Notes: generated by a model not told the origin, from the sequence alone. Positions 54,178 to 63,807 are shown, counted from the first letter of the stretch. The stretch is DNA of 64,000 bases from Devosia nitrariae (GCF_030160115.1 NZ_BSNS01000002.1:62001-126000); one strand, 5' to 3'. Made by a program: numbers and translations.

Positions 54178-55002
54178 ATGGATGCCAGGTCACCCAAAGA
54201 AACGCTGATCAGCCTTGAAAACGTCGCGGTTCGACGCGGCGCGCGTGCGCTCGTTTCGGGCATCGGCTTTTCAATCGCGCGCGGCGAGATCGTGACCCTT
54301 ATCGGCCCCAACGGCTCGGGCAAGTCGACGACGGCCAAGGTGGTGACGGGCGTCATCAAGCCGACGAGCGGTGAGGTGACGCGCCGGGCGGGGCTCAAGA
54401 TCGGCTACGTGCCGCAGAAGCTGACGATCGACTGGACGCTGCCGCTGACGGTCAAGCGGCTGATGACGCTGACCGGGCATTTCAGCGCCAGCGAGATCGC
54501 TGCGGCGCTCGAGGCGGTGGGCGCGCGGCATCTCATCGATGCGGCGGTGCAGGAGCTCTCGGGCGGGGAATTCCAGCGAGTGCTCTTTGCCCGCGCCATG
54601 ATCAGGAAGCCGGATCTGATGGTGCTCGACGAGCCGGTGCAAGGCGTCGATTTTTCGGGGGAGCTCGCCCTCTACGAGCTCATCCGCAAAATCCGCGACA
54701 CGACAAACTGCGGCATCCTGATGATCAGCCACGACCTGCACGTGGTGATGGCCGAGACCGACACGGTCATCTGCCTCAACGGGCACGTCTGTTGCCGGGG
54801 CACGCCGGAGACGGTCAAGTCCAGCCCGGAATACCAACAGCTTCTCGGCGACCGTGGCGCGCGCGCGCTGGCGTTCTACCAGCACCACCATGATCACGAG
54901 CACCATGCCGACGGCTCGGTGCATGTGCACGAGCACTCGCATGAGATTTCGCATGAGGGGCATTCGAAGGGGCATTCTCACAAAGGACTTGGGCATGCTT
55001 GA
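54178..55002 (+). CDS. znuC: Zinc ABC transporter ATPase ZnuC
   Basis: Powers zinc import. The 274-residue protein has Walker A IGPNGSGKST, signature LSGGEFQRV, Walker B LMVLDEP and the H-loop MISHDLHVV. The C-terminal 39 residues (from HHHDHEHH to the end) include 15 histidines, an extension beyond the usual ATPase that could bind zinc in the cytoplasm. The start ATG at 54178 follows the two Zur-like sites. It overlaps znuB by 8 bases. Confidence 0.94.
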   Translation: MDARSPKETLISLENVAVRRGARALVSGIGFSIARGEIVTLIGPNGSGKSTTAKVVTGVIKPTSGEVTRRAGLKIGYVPQKLTIDWTLPLTVKRLMTLTGHFSASEIAAALEAVGARHLIDAAVQELSGGEFQRVLFARAMIRKPDLMVLDEPVQGVDFSGELALYELIRKIRDTTNCGILMISHDLHVVMAETDTVICLNGHVCCRGTPETVKSSPEYQQLLGDRGARALAFYQHHHDHEHHADGSVHVHEHSHEISHEGHSKGHSHKGLGHA

Positions 55003-55810
55003 CGACTTCTTCACCCGTGCGCTCGTCGCCGGGGTCGGCCTGGCCCTCGTAACCGGGCCGCTCGGCTGCTTCGTCGTGTGGCGTCGCATGGCCTATTTCG
55101 GCGATACCATGGCGCATTCGGCGCTCCTCGGCGTCGCGCTCTCGTTCATGCTCTCGCTCAACGTGACGCTCGGCGTGTTTGCCGTGGCGGCGCTGGTTGC
55201 CGGGGCGCTGATCGTGCTGCAGCGGCAGGCGACGCTTTCGACCGATGCGCTGCTCGGCATCCTTTCACATTCGACGCTCGCCGTCGGCCTGGTGCTGGTC
55301 GGGTTCCTGACGACGGTGCGGATCGACCTCATGGGGTTCCTGTTCGGCGACATCCTCGCCGTCTCCGTTGCCGACATCGCCGTCATCTATGCGGGGGGCG
55401 CGGCGATCCTTGCCGTCATCGCCTTCGCCTGGCGGCCGCTGCTCGCCTCGACGGTGAGCCCGGAGCTCGCCGAGGCCGAGGGACTGCGCCCGGAGGCTGC
55501 GCGTATCGTGCTGATGATCCTGATGGCGAGCGTCATCGCCATCGCCATGAAGCTGGTGGGCGTCCTGCTCATCACTTCGCTGCTCATCATACCGGCGGCG
55601 ACGGCGCGGCGCCTCAGCGCCACGCCCGAGATGATGGCCGGGATCGCGGCACTACTCGGGGCGGTTGCGGTCATTGGCGGACTCTACGGCTCGTTGACGT
55701 GGGACACCGCCTCGGGGCCGTCGATCGTGGTCATGGCGCTCGTCGTCTTTGCGCTTTCGCTTCTCGTACCGGTCGGATACCTTTTCGGCAGAAAGGCACA
55801 TCATGGCTGA
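54995..55810 (+). CDS. znuB: Zinc ABC transporter permease ZnuB
   Basis: Membrane channel of the zinc importer, 271 residues with about eight membrane segments. WRRMAYFGDTMAHSALLGVA (near 30-49) and KLVGVLLITSLLIIPAATAR are the ABC-3 permease signature. It overlaps znuC by 8 bases and zur by 8 bases, so all three are translated as a unit. Confidence 0.95.
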   Translation: MLDDFFTRALVAGVGLALVTGPLGCFVVWRRMAYFGDTMAHSALLGVALSFMLSLNVTLGVFAVAALVAGALIVLQRQATLSTDALLGILSHSTLAVGLVLVGFLTTVRIDLMGFLFGDILAVSVADIAVIYAGGAAILAVIAFAWRPLLASTVSPELAEAEGLRPEAARIVLMILMASVIAIAMKLVGVLLITSLLIIPAATARRLSATPEMMAGIAALLGAVAVIGGLYGSLTWDTASGPSIVVMALVVFALSLLVPVGYLFGRKAHHG

Positions 55811-56219
55811 ACCACACGACGCCCCGCGCGATCTGACGCGCAACCAGGGTCTGGTGCTCGGAACACTCAACCGCTCTTCGGCGCCGCTCAGCGCCTATGA
55901 CATTCTCGACAAGCTGCGCGAGGAAGGCCTGCGCGCGCCATTGCAGGTCTACCGGGCGCTCGACAAGCTGGTGGAGCGTGGCCTCGCCCACCGGCTGGAA
56001 TCGCTCAATGCGTTTGTTGCCTGCGCCGACGCTCACTGCCACCGCAAGGGCCTCATCGCCTTCGCCATCTGCGAACGTTGCGGGCGGGTTGACGAATTCG
56101 CCGACGAGGTGATCGAGGAGCGGCTTTCGGGCTGGGCCGCTAATACCGGCTTCAAGACCGAGCGCACGACCATGGAAATCCGTGGCCAGTGCGCCGAGTG
56201 CTTGAAGGCTGCCGCCTAG
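55803..56219 (+). CDS. zur: Zinc uptake regulator Zur
   Basis: Fur-family zinc-dependent repressor, 138 residues. The recognition region is LRAPLQVYRALDKLVERGLA. The zinc-binding C-terminal part holds DAHCHRKGLIAFAICERCG and a final CAEC pair (four structural cysteines). It is the last gene of the znuCB-zur operon and presumably binds the palindromes at 54088-54126 when zinc is sufficient. Its stop is only 7 bases from the convergent rsmD. Confidence 0.93.
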   Translation: MAEPHDAPRDLTRNQGLVLGTLNRSSAPLSAYDILDKLREEGLRAPLQVYRALDKLVERGLAHRLESLNAFVACADAHCHRKGLIAFAICERCGRVDEFADEVIEERLSGWAANTGFKTERTTMEIRGQCAECLKAAA

Positions 56220-56226
56220 CGCCTTC

Positions 56227-56796
56227 TTAAGGCCTGCCCTGCCGGGTGAACTTCAGGATGTGCACGCCCGCCGCGCCGTACTCGCGGCGGTCTTCCAGCT
56301 CGAATCCTTCCGGAAATTCGATCACCGCATCGCTCGATTCCTCGAAGACGACGGTGGCGCCCGGAGAGAGCCAGTTCCCGTCGCGCAGCGAAACCAGGGC
56401 CGCCTCGCCAAGTCCCCTGCCGTAGGGAGGATCGAGGAAGGCGAGGTCGAAGGGCTTGATCGAGCCTGCGGGACCAAGGGCGGTCGCATCGCGCCGCAGC
56501 AGCTTGGCGATGCCTCCTGCCCCGAACGCGTCGATGTGGTCGCGGATGAGGCCGCGTGCCTCCGCGCCGGTGTCGACGAAGGTGACATGGACGGCGCCGC
56601 GTGACAGTGCTTCGAGGCCGAGGGCGCCGGTGCCGGCAAAGAGATCGAGGACGCGCAGGCCATCGAAGTTCGGGCCAAGGCGGCTTGCAAGGATGTTGAA
56701 CATCGCCTCGCGCACGCGGTCGGCCGTCGGCCGGATCGAAAGGTCGGAGGGGGTCGTGAGCTGTTTGCCGCGAAAGCGGCCGGCAACGATGCGCAT
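56227..56796 (-). CDS. rsmD: 16S rRNA (guanine966-N2)-methyltransferase
   Basis: Methylates G966 of 16S rRNA. The 189-residue protein starts MRIVAGRFRGKQLTTPSDLS. SAM motif VLDLFAGTGALGLEALSRGA (49-68) and the catalytic N/DPPY motif FLDPPYGRG (near 119-127) are present. It is 6 bases downstream of the pseudouridine-synthase gene, with which it forms a common alphaproteobacterial pair. Confidence 0.96.
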   Translation of the reverse strand: MRIVAGRFRGKQLTTPSDLSIRPTADRVREAMFNILASRLGPNFDGLRVLDLFAGTGALGLEALSRGAVHVTFVDTGAEARGLIRDHIDAFGAGGIAKLLRRDATALGPAGSIKPFDLAFLDPPYGRGLGEAALVSLRDGNWLSPGATVVFEESSDAVIEFPEGFELEDRREYGAAGVHILKFTRQGRP

Positions 56797-56802
56797 CGCC
56801 GG

Positions 56803-58341
56803 TTATTTGCGGCCGCGCGGCTTGCCGGGACCGCCTGAAGGCCGGCCACCAGGCTTGCCAGAAGGCCGACCACCAGGTTTGCCCGTAGGGCGCCCGCCAG
56901 GCCCACTCGACGGACGGCCGGGGGAACGCCGTGATGGACCGGAGGCCGGTCGACTGCCGGCAGGGCGCGGGGTGCGCGGTGGACGAGTGTCGCCCTCAGC
57001 TTCGGGCCGGGCGGAGCTGGGACGGTCCCTGCGCGGAGGACGGGTGTCCCCTTCGGATCCAGACCGGGCAGGTCGCGGGCGATCCGAACGCGGGGCGGAA
57101 CGGCCTTCGCTGCGCGTACCGCCACGGGCAGGCGTGCGGCTGGGACTGGCACCGTCGGAACGGTAGGGACGCTTCTGGCGGGCATCGGCCTGGCCGCCGG
57201 TCTCGGCGTCGCGGCGGCGGGGCCGGCGTTCCCCGGCGTCGTCGGGCGTACGCGACTTCTCGCCGAAATCACGCTGCGGACGGCCGGGACGACCAGCCGG
57301 GGGCCGTGCTGGCCGGTCGCCGCGAGCAGGTCTTTCACCGCCGCGTTCGGGACGGTCGCTACGCGGCCTGTCACCACGCCCGGCGGGCTTGGCGCGGAAC
57401 TCGACGCTCTCGCCGTCATCGAAATGGATGCGGCGGGGCGGAGCCGGATTATCATCCTCACGCAGGCGCGGAGCGCGGCGGGTCTCGGGACGGCCGGACA
57501 GGCTCGTCCGGTCGCTACGCGTCTTGTGACCGTGGGGCGGGCGCGAGCGGGCAGGCTCGGGCATTTCGCTGTCGAAGTCGACACCGGCCGCCTCTGCAAG
57601 CTTCTTGCCGAGTTGGTCCTTGAGCACGCGAGCTTTGACCGTCTCGACGGCACCCGGTTCGATGTCGCCGAGCTGGAATGGGCCATAGCTGACCCGGATG
57701 AGGCGGTTGACCGTCAGGCCGAGCGCCTCGAGCACGTTCCTGACTTCACGGTTCTTACCCTCGCGCAGTGCCAGTGTCAGCCAGATATTTGTGCCCTGCT
57801 CGCGCTCGAGGGTCGCCTCGATCTCGCCATAGCGCACGCCCTCGACCTCGATCCCGTGCTGCAACCTGTCGAGCTCGGCCTGGGTGACGCTGCCGTGGGC
57901 GCGAACACGATAGCGGCGCAGCCATCCGGTCTCGGGCAGCTCGAGAATGCGCTTCAAGCCGCCATCATTTGTCAGGAGCAGGAGGCCCTCGGTGTTGATG
58001 TCGAGACGGCCGACGCTGACGACGCGAGGGAGACCGTGCTTCTCGACCGCCTCGAACACGGTCGGACGGCCCTGCGGATCCTTCTCGGTGACGACTAGTC
58101 CGACGGGCTTGTGGTAGAGCCAGAGGCGGGTGCCGGCCCGCTCGGCCAGCGGCTTGCCGTCGACGGCGATCTTGTCGCGCTCGGTGACGTTGAAGGCGGG
58201 GGTTATGACCTTCTTGCCGTTGACAGTCACACGGCCGGCGGCGATCCAGCTTTCGGCGTCGCGGCGCGAGCAGAGCCCGGAACGGGCGATGACCTTGGCC
58301 AGCCGGTCTCCGGCTGGCGGGGCGGTGCGGCTTTCGCTCAT
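56803..58341 (-). CDS. rluB: 23S rRNA pseudouridine synthase (RluB-like) with long disordered tail
   Basis: Makes pseudouridine in 23S rRNA. The first 245 residues are a normal RsuA/RluB enzyme: S4 domain (RLAKVIARSGLCSRRDAESW, 13-32), catalytic motif VGRLDINTEGLLLLTNDGG and EGKNREVRNVLEALG. The remaining 260 or so residues are almost only Arg, Pro, Gly, Ser, Asp and Glu, ending in repeats of GKPGGRPSG. Such tails are common in alphaproteobacteria but this one is long. The start at 58341 is the family start; a frame to 58380 crosses a repeat. Confidence 0.9.
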   Translation of the reverse strand: MSESRTAPPAGDRLAKVIARSGLCSRRDAESWIAAGRVTVNGKKVITPAFNVTERDKIAVDGKPLAERAGTRLWLYHKPVGLVVTEKDPQGRPTVFEAVEKHGLPRVVSVGRLDINTEGLLLLTNDGGLKRILELPETGWLRRYRVRAHGSVTQAELDRLQHGIEVEGVRYGEIEATLEREQGTNIWLTLALREGKNREVRNVLEALGLTVNRLIRVSYGPFQLGDIEPGAVETVKARVLKDQLGKKLAEAAGVDFDSEMPEPARSRPPHGHKTRSDRTSLSGRPETRRAPRLREDDNPAPPRRIHFDDGESVEFRAKPAGRGDRPRSDRPERGGERPARGDRPARPPAGRPGRPQRDFGEKSRTPDDAGERRPRRRDAETGGQADARQKRPYRSDGASPSRTPARGGTRSEGRSAPRSDRPRPARSGSEGDTRPPRRDRPSSARPEAEGDTRPPRTPRPAGSRPASGPSRRSPGRPSSGPGGRPTGKPGGRPSGKPGGRPSGGPGKPRGRK

Positions 58342-58374
58342 GGCGTAAACGCTTTCATGACATGCGGGACCCTG

Positions 58375-58428
58375 GAGCAATTACCGCGTTTCCGAACCGG
58401 AAAAGTGGCACTTTTGCTGGAAACGCTC
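58375..58428. repeat. Palindromic repeat, second half only
   Basis: GCGTTTCC (58386-58393) pairs with GGAAACGC (58419-58426), with GAACCGGAAAAGTGG and CACTTTTGC between. It lies between the lipoprotein gene and the pseudouridine-synthase gene on the minus strand, at the leader of the latter. Confidence 0.68.
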
Positions 58429-58481
58429 TGGCGGGCGGCGCAAAAAAAGGCGCGACGGCTATCGAGCGCCGCCGCGGTTGA

Positions 58482-59156
58482 TCAGTTCTGGCCCATCTTC
58501 TCGGAGGCCGAGAAGCCGCCGGGGCCCGCGACCTTCGGCCCGGCCGAACGCAGAGCCCGGCGAATCTCTTCGGGGCAGCGCGGATCATCGAGCGGCACGA
58601 GTTGGCCGCCGGGCGCCTGGCAAACCATGTCGCGCCCGCCGACGACGGTGAAGTAGCGCTCGGGCGGCAGATAGAGCGGACGTTCGTTGCTGGACGAGAC
58701 GTTCATGCCGGCGGAGGTCATGCGGGCGGTCAGCGCCTTGGCCTCCGCCTCAGTCAGCGGACGGCCGGAATAGCTGTTGAGGTCGACGACGCGCGCGTTG
58801 CGCAGCCGCTGGATGTCGGCTGCGGAAAGACCGGCGGTGTCGATCTGCGGATTGGCGTTGTTGGCGGGCAGTTGAGCCGCTGCGCTCTGGGTCGGCGGAG
58901 GCAGCGCCGACGTGTCGCGCGGCAGGACCAGCGGGGCGCGCGCATTGGGATCCTCCTTGTCGGCGCCCTGCGGAACCAGGCCGAGGCCCTGGACGGTCGA
59001 GGTCATCACCTCGCGCTCGAAGGTGCCTATATCGGTCAATGCATTGGTGCCCTCGACCGTGGTGCAGGCGGCGAGCGCGGTGGCAAGAACCAGACCCAGA
59101 ACGGACCGGATCGCGGTGTTGGCCGTCGACCTTCGCCCGGTGATACCCACAGTCAT
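58482..59156 (-). CDS. Lipoprotein of unknown function
   Basis: A 224-residue protein. The N-terminus has a basic start, a hydrophobic run (SVLGLVLATALAAC) and a lipobox cysteine at about residue 31 (ALAAC), so it should be anchored in a membrane. The middle is rich in Pro and Ala. A folded part near 100-200 contains LSAADIQRLRNARVVDLNSY, then SGRPLTEAEAKALTARMTSA. I do not recognise the family. It lies alone, upstream of the rluB-like gene in the same direction. Confidence 0.7.
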   Translation of the reverse strand: MTVGITGRRSTANTAIRSVLGLVLATALAACTTVEGTNALTDIGTFEREVMTSTVQGLGLVPQGADKEDPNARAPLVLPRDTSALPPPTQSAAAQLPANNANPQIDTAGLSAADIQRLRNARVVDLNSYSGRPLTEAEAKALTARMTSAGMNVSSSNERPLYLPPERYFTVVGGRDMVCQAPGGQLVPLDDPRCPEEIRRALRSAGPKVAGPGGFSASEKMGQN

Positions 59157-59268
59157 GAAGCGTCCCTTTGAGTAAAAACCCGGCGCTTATAGCGCATCAG
59201 GCCCGTTAAGGCCAGATTCTGGCGGCATCGTGTTCCAAGGCACGCCGAGCCAGTATGCAAATGCTGTT

Positions 59269-59838
59269 TCATTGCGCTTGCGCGCCCGCGTCGCGCTGCC
59301 GGCCTATGCCGACGACGTCGAGAAGCAGCAGAATGACACCGACGGTCAGCGCGACGTCGGCGAGATTGAAGATGTAGAACGACCACTGGCCCCAGTGGAA
59401 ATGGAAGAAATCGGCGACCGCCCCGTAAATCAGCCGGTCGAGCGCGTTGGACAGCGCCCCGCCAAGGCACAGAGCGAGACCGGCCCGGATCAGCAGGCTG
59501 TCGGCGCGCCACCACCAGATGGCGAGCGCGATCATCGCGGCAGCCATGACGATGCCGAGCGTCCAGACTGGGAGGCCCCCGAGCAGGCCGTAGGAGATAC
59601 CGGTGTTCCACACCAGCACATAGTCGAAGAAATCGGTGACGCGTACGATCTCGCCGCCGCGCCAGCCGGTCATCGAAAAGGGCACATAGGTCGCAGGGAT
59701 ATCGATGCACCTGCCCATGCCGATGCCTGCGCAATCGGCAGCGACCTGGAAGGCCTTGTGGGCGCGGTCGAGCCCGAAGGCAAGGACCGCAAGCATCAGC
59801 GAGATGAGGACCGAGGGGTTAAGCGCGCGGGGAAGCAT
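59269..59838 (-). CDS. lspA: Lipoprotein signal peptidase
   Basis: Membrane aspartyl protease that cuts signal peptides off prolipoproteins. The 189-residue protein has four membrane segments. The catalytic aspartates lie in SNALDRLIYGAVADF and FNLADVALTVG; NTGISYGLL is the third family motif. The N-terminus is about 20 residues longer than in E. coli LspA. A longer in-frame start near 59958 would translate a repeat and is rejected. It follows ileS by 205 bases, the classic ribF-ileS-lspA order. Confidence 0.92.
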   Translation of the reverse strand: MLPRALNPSVLISLMLAVLAFGLDRAHKAFQVAADCAGIGMGRCIDIPATYVPFSMTGWRGGEIVRVTDFFDYVLVWNTGISYGLLGGLPVWTLGIVMAAAMIALAIWWWRADSLLIRAGLALCLGGALSNALDRLIYGAVADFFHFHWGQWSFYIFNLADVALTVGVILLLLDVVGIGRQRDAGAQAQ

Positions 59839-59898
59839 GATCACGCGCCTCTGAATTGCTGCGGCAGGAGTGTGCCACGGGGGAAGCCGCGGCGATAC

Positions 59899-60020
59899 CG
59901 AAGGCCCCCTCACCCGGCGCTTCGCGCCGACCTCTCCCAGGAGGGGCGAGGTGAGCACAGTGCCTCACCCCGCAAGGAGACCATCCCCTCGCCCCTTTGG
60001 GGAGAGGGTTAGGGTGACGG
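59899..60020. repeat. Two GC-rich palindromic repeats between ileS and lspA
   Basis: 59899-59938 is 39/40 identical to the segment inside cobN at 43956-43995. A second element (about 59965-60020) contains CATCCCCTCGCCCCTTTGGG and GAGAGGGTTAGGG, another common spacer repeat. They occupy most of the 204-base gap. Confidence 0.65.
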
Positions 60021-60042
60021 GTCAACGGGTACAGACCCAACC

Positions 60043-63030
60043 TCAGAGCCCAGCCGCCTTGCGCTCGCGCAGGGCCTGGGCGTCGCGCGGCGTCACGTCG
60101 GGATATTCCGGATCGGACCCCACCTCGGGCAGGATCTTCCAGGAGCGGGCACAGCGGCGGCCTTGTGCCGGCGCGAAGACCACGGTGACACCCGGCACAT
60201 CCGGCAAGGTAAAGCCGTCGACGGGGGCGGCGTGGGCATTGCCGAATGTGATTGCCGAAGTGATGGCAATCTCGGCCAGGTCGATCCCGGCGATGGCCGC
60301 GACAAGCACCGGATCGGAGACGAAGACCGTGGGAGCGGCTTCGAGCGAGGAGCCGATGATCTTGTTGCGCCGCTCGATCTCGAGCTCGCCTGTGATCACC
60401 CGGCGCACCGCCTTGACCTTCTCCCATTTGGCGGCCAGCGCATCATTGCGCCATTCGGCCGGAACCTCAGGGAAGAGGCGCAGGTGCACCGACGTCCCCT
60501 CCTCCCTGTGCCGCTCCAGCCAGACCTCTTCCATGGTGAACACCAGCACCGGCGCGAGCCAGGCGGTGAGGCAATTGAAGAGGTGGTTGAGGACGGTCAG
60601 CGATGCGCGACGGCGAACCGACGAGATCGGATCGCAGTAGAGCGCGTCCTTGCGGATGTCGAAGTAGAATGCCGAGAGCTCGACATTCATGAAATTGGAA
60701 AGCGCGGCAACGAGGCGCTTGTAGTCGTATTCCTTGTAGGCCGCGCGCACCGTCTCGTCGAGAGCGGCGAGACGGTGGAGAACCAGGCGCTCGAGTTCGG
60801 GCATATCGGCGAAGTCGACGGCGTCCTTGGCCTCGTAGTGGGCAAGATTGCCCAATAGCCAGCGCAGGGTGTTCCTCAGCTTCCTGTAGCTGTCGACGGT
60901 CGTCTGGATTGTCTCCTTGCCCAGGCGCAGATCTTCCGAATAGTCGGAGGACGCGACCCAGAGCCGCAGGATATCGGCACCGTACTGCTTGATGATCTCC
61001 TGGGGGGCAACGACGTTGCCGAGTGACTTGCTCATCTTGCGGCCTTCACCATCCATGGTGAAGCCGTGGGTCAAAACGCTGTCATAGGGCGCAAAGCCGT
61101 TGGTGGCGCAACTCTCGAGGAGCGAGGAGTGGAACCAGCCGCGGTGCTGGTCCGAGCCTTCGAGATACATCGAGGCCGGAAACTTCAGGTGCGGCCATTT
61201 CTGCTTGTTGCGCAGGACGAACGAATGTGTCGAGCCCGAGTCGAACCAGACGTCGAGGACGTCCGTGACCATCTCGTAGTCAGAAGGATCGCGGTCAGGG
61301 CCGAGGAAGCGCGCGGCGGCACCCTCCTTGTACCAGGCGTCGGCACCCTCCTCCTCGAAGGCCTGGGCGATGCGATGGTTGACCGTCTCGTCCTTGAGGA
61401 CCTCGCCAGTCTTCTTGTCGACGAACACCGTGATCGGCACGCCCCAGGCGCGCTGGCGCGAGAGCACCCAGTCTGGCCGATCCTGCATCATGGCGCGCAG
61501 GCGATTCTGCCCGGCGATGGGGTAGAAGCGGGTTTCTTCGATCGCCAGCAAGGCCCTCGACCTCAGAGAGTCCTCGCCATAGCGGGCGATGGCCTCCTGC
61601 CTTCGCGTATCCATGTCGCTGCCATCGGCCAGCTTTCCGCCCAGCGGCTTGTCCATATAGACGAACCATTGCGGCGTGTTGCGGTAGATGACGGGCTTCT
61701 TGGAGCGCCAGGAGTGCGGGTACTGGTGCTTGATGCGGCCGCGCGCGACCATTGCTCCGCGCTCGGCAAGCGCGGTGATGACGCGCTGGTTGGCATCGCC
61801 TTTCTTGCCGGAATCGTCGATGATGCGCGCGCCCTCGAACCCGGGAGCATCGGCGGTGTAAAAGCCGTCGCCGGCGACGGGAACGGGGATAGCGGTGTCG
61901 ATGCCGCGCTGGGCAAGGTTCCGGCCGTTTTCCGTCCACACCTCGAAATCCTCGAGGCCGTGGCTCGGTGCGGTGTGGACGAAGCCGGTGCCGGCATCGT
62001 CGGTGACGTGCTCGCCATCGAGCAGGGGCACAGCGAACGCGTAGCCGCCAGCGAGGCCCTTGAGCGGATGTGAGCAGGTGGTGCCGGCAAGCTCATCGGA
62101 CGACACCGCTCGCAGCTTCGCATAGGCCTCGACCTTGGCCTTGGCGAAAACCTCGGCGGCAAGTTTGTCGGCCAGGATCAGCTTGTCGCCGATCTTGGCC
62201 CAGTTGCCCTCTGGAGCCTGGGTGACCTCATAGAGGCCGTATTCGACCTTCCCGGAATAGCTGACGGCACGGTTGCCCGGGATGGTCCATGGGGTGGTCG
62301 TCCAGATGACAACTGAGGCCCCCCCGCCGGCACTCTGTCCCGCGATGACCGGGAACTTCACCCAGATCGCATCGGACTCGTAGTCCTGGTACTCGATCTC
62401 GGCCTCGGCGAGCGCCGTGCGCTCGACCACACTCCACATCACGGGCTTGGATCCGCGATAGAGCTGGCCGGACATGGCAACCTTCATCAGCTCGCGCGCG
62501 ATCTGGGCTTCGGCGTCGAAGCTCATGGTGAGATAGGGATTGTCCCACTCGCCGATCACGCCCAGGCGCTTGAATTCGGCGCGTTGCACGTCGACCCACT
62601 CTTCGGCAAAGCGCCGGCACTCCTGACGGAATTCGACGACAGGGACGTCGTTCTTATCCTTACCCCTGGCGCGGTACTGCTCTTCGATCTTCCATTCGAT
62701 GGGCAGGCCGTGGCAGTCCCAGCCTGGCACATAGGCAGAGTTGTAGCCGAGCATCTGCATCGACCTCGAGACGAGGTCCTTGAGGACCTTGTTCAGCGCA
62801 TGGCCGATGTGAATGTTGCCGTTGGCGTAGGGCGGGCCGTCGTGGAGGGTGAAGAGCGGCCGGTCCTTGGCGTCCTCGCGCTGGCGTGCATAGATGTCCA
62901 TCCTTTCCCAGCGTTCGAGCCAGTTCGGCTCGCGGCCGGGCAGCCCAGCGCGCATGGGAAAATCGGTTTGCGGCAAAAAGAGCGTCGCCGAATAGTCGGT
63001 CTCGGTCTCGCTCACGGCGGTATCGTTCAT
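60043..63030 (-). CDS. ileS: Isoleucyl-tRNA synthetase
   Basis: Charges tRNA-Ile. The 995-residue class I enzyme contains the HIGH motif [12 protein letters not shown] (near 70-81), a large editing domain (about 200-430; [17 protein letters not shown]) and KMSKS in [12 protein letters not shown]-terminal region continues to [12 protein letters not shown], but the usual zinc-binding cysteine cluster is reduced to CARSWK, so the C-terminal zinc may be absent, as in several alphaproteobacteria. It is preceded by ribF on the same strand, with an opposite-strand gene in between. Confidence 0.96.
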   Translation of the reverse strand: MNDTAVSETETDYSATLFLPQTDFPMRAGLPGREPNWLERWERMDIYARQREDAKDRPLFTLHDGPPYANGNIHIGHALNKVLKDLVSRSMQMLGYNSAYVPGWDCHGLPIEWKIEEQYRARGKDKNDVPVVEFRQECRRFAEEWVDVQRAEFKRLGVIGEWDNPYLTMSFDAEAQIARELMKVAMSGQLYRGSKPVMWSVVERTALAEAEIEYQDYESDAIWVKFPVIAGQSAGGGASVVIWTTTPWTIPGNRAVSYSGKVEYGLYEVTQAPEGNWAKIGDKLILADKLAAEVFAKAKVEAYAKLRAVSSDELAGTTCSHPLKGLAGGYAFAVPLLDGEHVTDDAGTGFVHTAPSHGLEDFEVWTENGRNLAQRGIDTAIPVPVAGDGFYTADAPGFEGARIIDDSGKKGDANQRVITALAERGAMVARGRIKHQYPHSWRSKKPVIYRNTPQWFVYMDKPLGGKLADGSDMDTRRQEAIARYGEDSLRSRALLAIEETRFYPIAGQNRLRAMMQDRPDWVLSRQRAWGVPITVFVDKKTGEVLKDETVNHRIAQAFEEEGADAWYKEGAAARFLGPDRDPSDYEMVTDVLDVWFDSGSTHSFVLRNKQKWPHLKFPASMYLEGSDQHRGWFHSSLLESCATNGFAPYDSVLTHGFTMDGEGRKMSKSLGNVVAPQEIIKQYGADILRLWVASSDYSEDLRLGKETIQTTVDSYRKLRNTLRWLLGNLAHYEAKDAVDFADMPELERLVLHRLAALDETVRAAYKEYDYKRLVAALSNFMNVELSAFYFDIRKDALYCDPISSVRRRASLTVLNHLFNCLTAWLAPVLVFTMEEVWLERHREEGTSVHLRLFPEVPAEWRNDALAAKWEKVKAVRRVITGELEIERRNKIIGSSLEAAPTVFVSDPVLVAAIAGIDLAEIAITSAITFGNAHAAPVDGFTLPDVPGVTVVFAPAQGRRCARSWKILPEVGSDPEYPDVTPRDAQALRERKAAGL

Positions 63031-63201
63031 CGGGGCGGCTTATCTGTCCGGAGGAATTGGCGGCCTTGTAGCAAGCGAGGGCTCCCGGGGCAAAGGGGGA
63101 ATCGCGTAAGCTGGCAAACGCGGGGTGGGTCCTGGGGGCGGGCAATGGGCAATATTAACCGAACGGAAACCATAACGCTTTCACAAAGCATTGTGGAGGC
63201 T

Positions 63202-63807
63202 ATGGTCTTGCGCAAATCCGTTCTCGTCCTGGTCGGCACCCTCGTCATCGGCATCTCGCTGAGCCTGGCGCCTGCAATCGCGCAGGAGGCGGTCGATGAG
63301 GCGGCATTTGTCTTCGCCGGGCGCTTCTACAGCGAGCACTTGGAGGATCAGCTCAATCCGCTCGGTCCCTTCGGCGTCGACTATGAGGACAACTTCCTCA
63401 TCGGTGGCGGCTATCAGCGTTTCTATCTGGGGCCGGACTGGCTGCGGTTTGGCTGGGAAGCGGGCGCTACGGTCGGCTTTGGAGAGGACGTGCGGGGTGA
63501 GGCCTGGGCCGGGCTTGTCGGACGATTCGACGCCATATCGATCGGGCAGGTACACATCTCGGCGTCGCTGACAGCCGGCATGTCGGCCATCACCAACACC
63601 ATCGGCATCGAAACCGAGCGGGTGGCCCCCGGGGCGAACCCGCACCTGCTCTTTTATGTGGCTCCCGAAATCGGCCTTTCGCTCGACAGTCAGCCCAATT
63701 TGGAAGCTTTCATGCGCGTGCAGCACCGATCGGGCGGCTGGGGACTGATCGGCAGCATGGGCGACGGACACAACGCCACTTCGGTCGGCATGCGCTGGCG
63801 GTTTTAG
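63202..63807 (+). CDS. Outer-membrane beta-barrel protein, possibly PagL-like lipid A deacylase
   Basis: A 201-residue exported protein. MVLRKSVLVLVGTLVIGISL followed by LAPAIAQ is a signal peptide. The mature part has about eight alternating amphipathic strands and ends in the aromatic barrel signature MRWRF. The segment MRVQHRSGGWGLIGSMGDGH resembles the HXS-containing active-site region of PagL-type acyl hydrolases, though I cannot confirm a catalytic set. GGAGG lies just before the ATG. It is inserted between ribF and ileS on the opposite strand, and its stop codon overlaps that of ribF. Confidence 0.7.
   Translation: MVLRKSVLVLVGTLVIGISLSLAPAIAQEAVDEAAFVFAGRFYSEHLEDQLNPLGPFGVDYEDNFLIGGGYQRFYLGPDWLRFGWEAGATVGFGEDVRGEAWAGLVGRFDAISIGQVHISASLTAGMSAITNTIGIETERVAPGANPHLLFYVAPEIGLSLDSQPNLEAFMRVQHRSGGWGLIGSMGDGHNATSVGMRWRF

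Noticed and set aside
59839..59958. Upstream extension of lspA
   Set aside because: It would translate a known spacer repeat; the ATG at 59838 gives the expected start.
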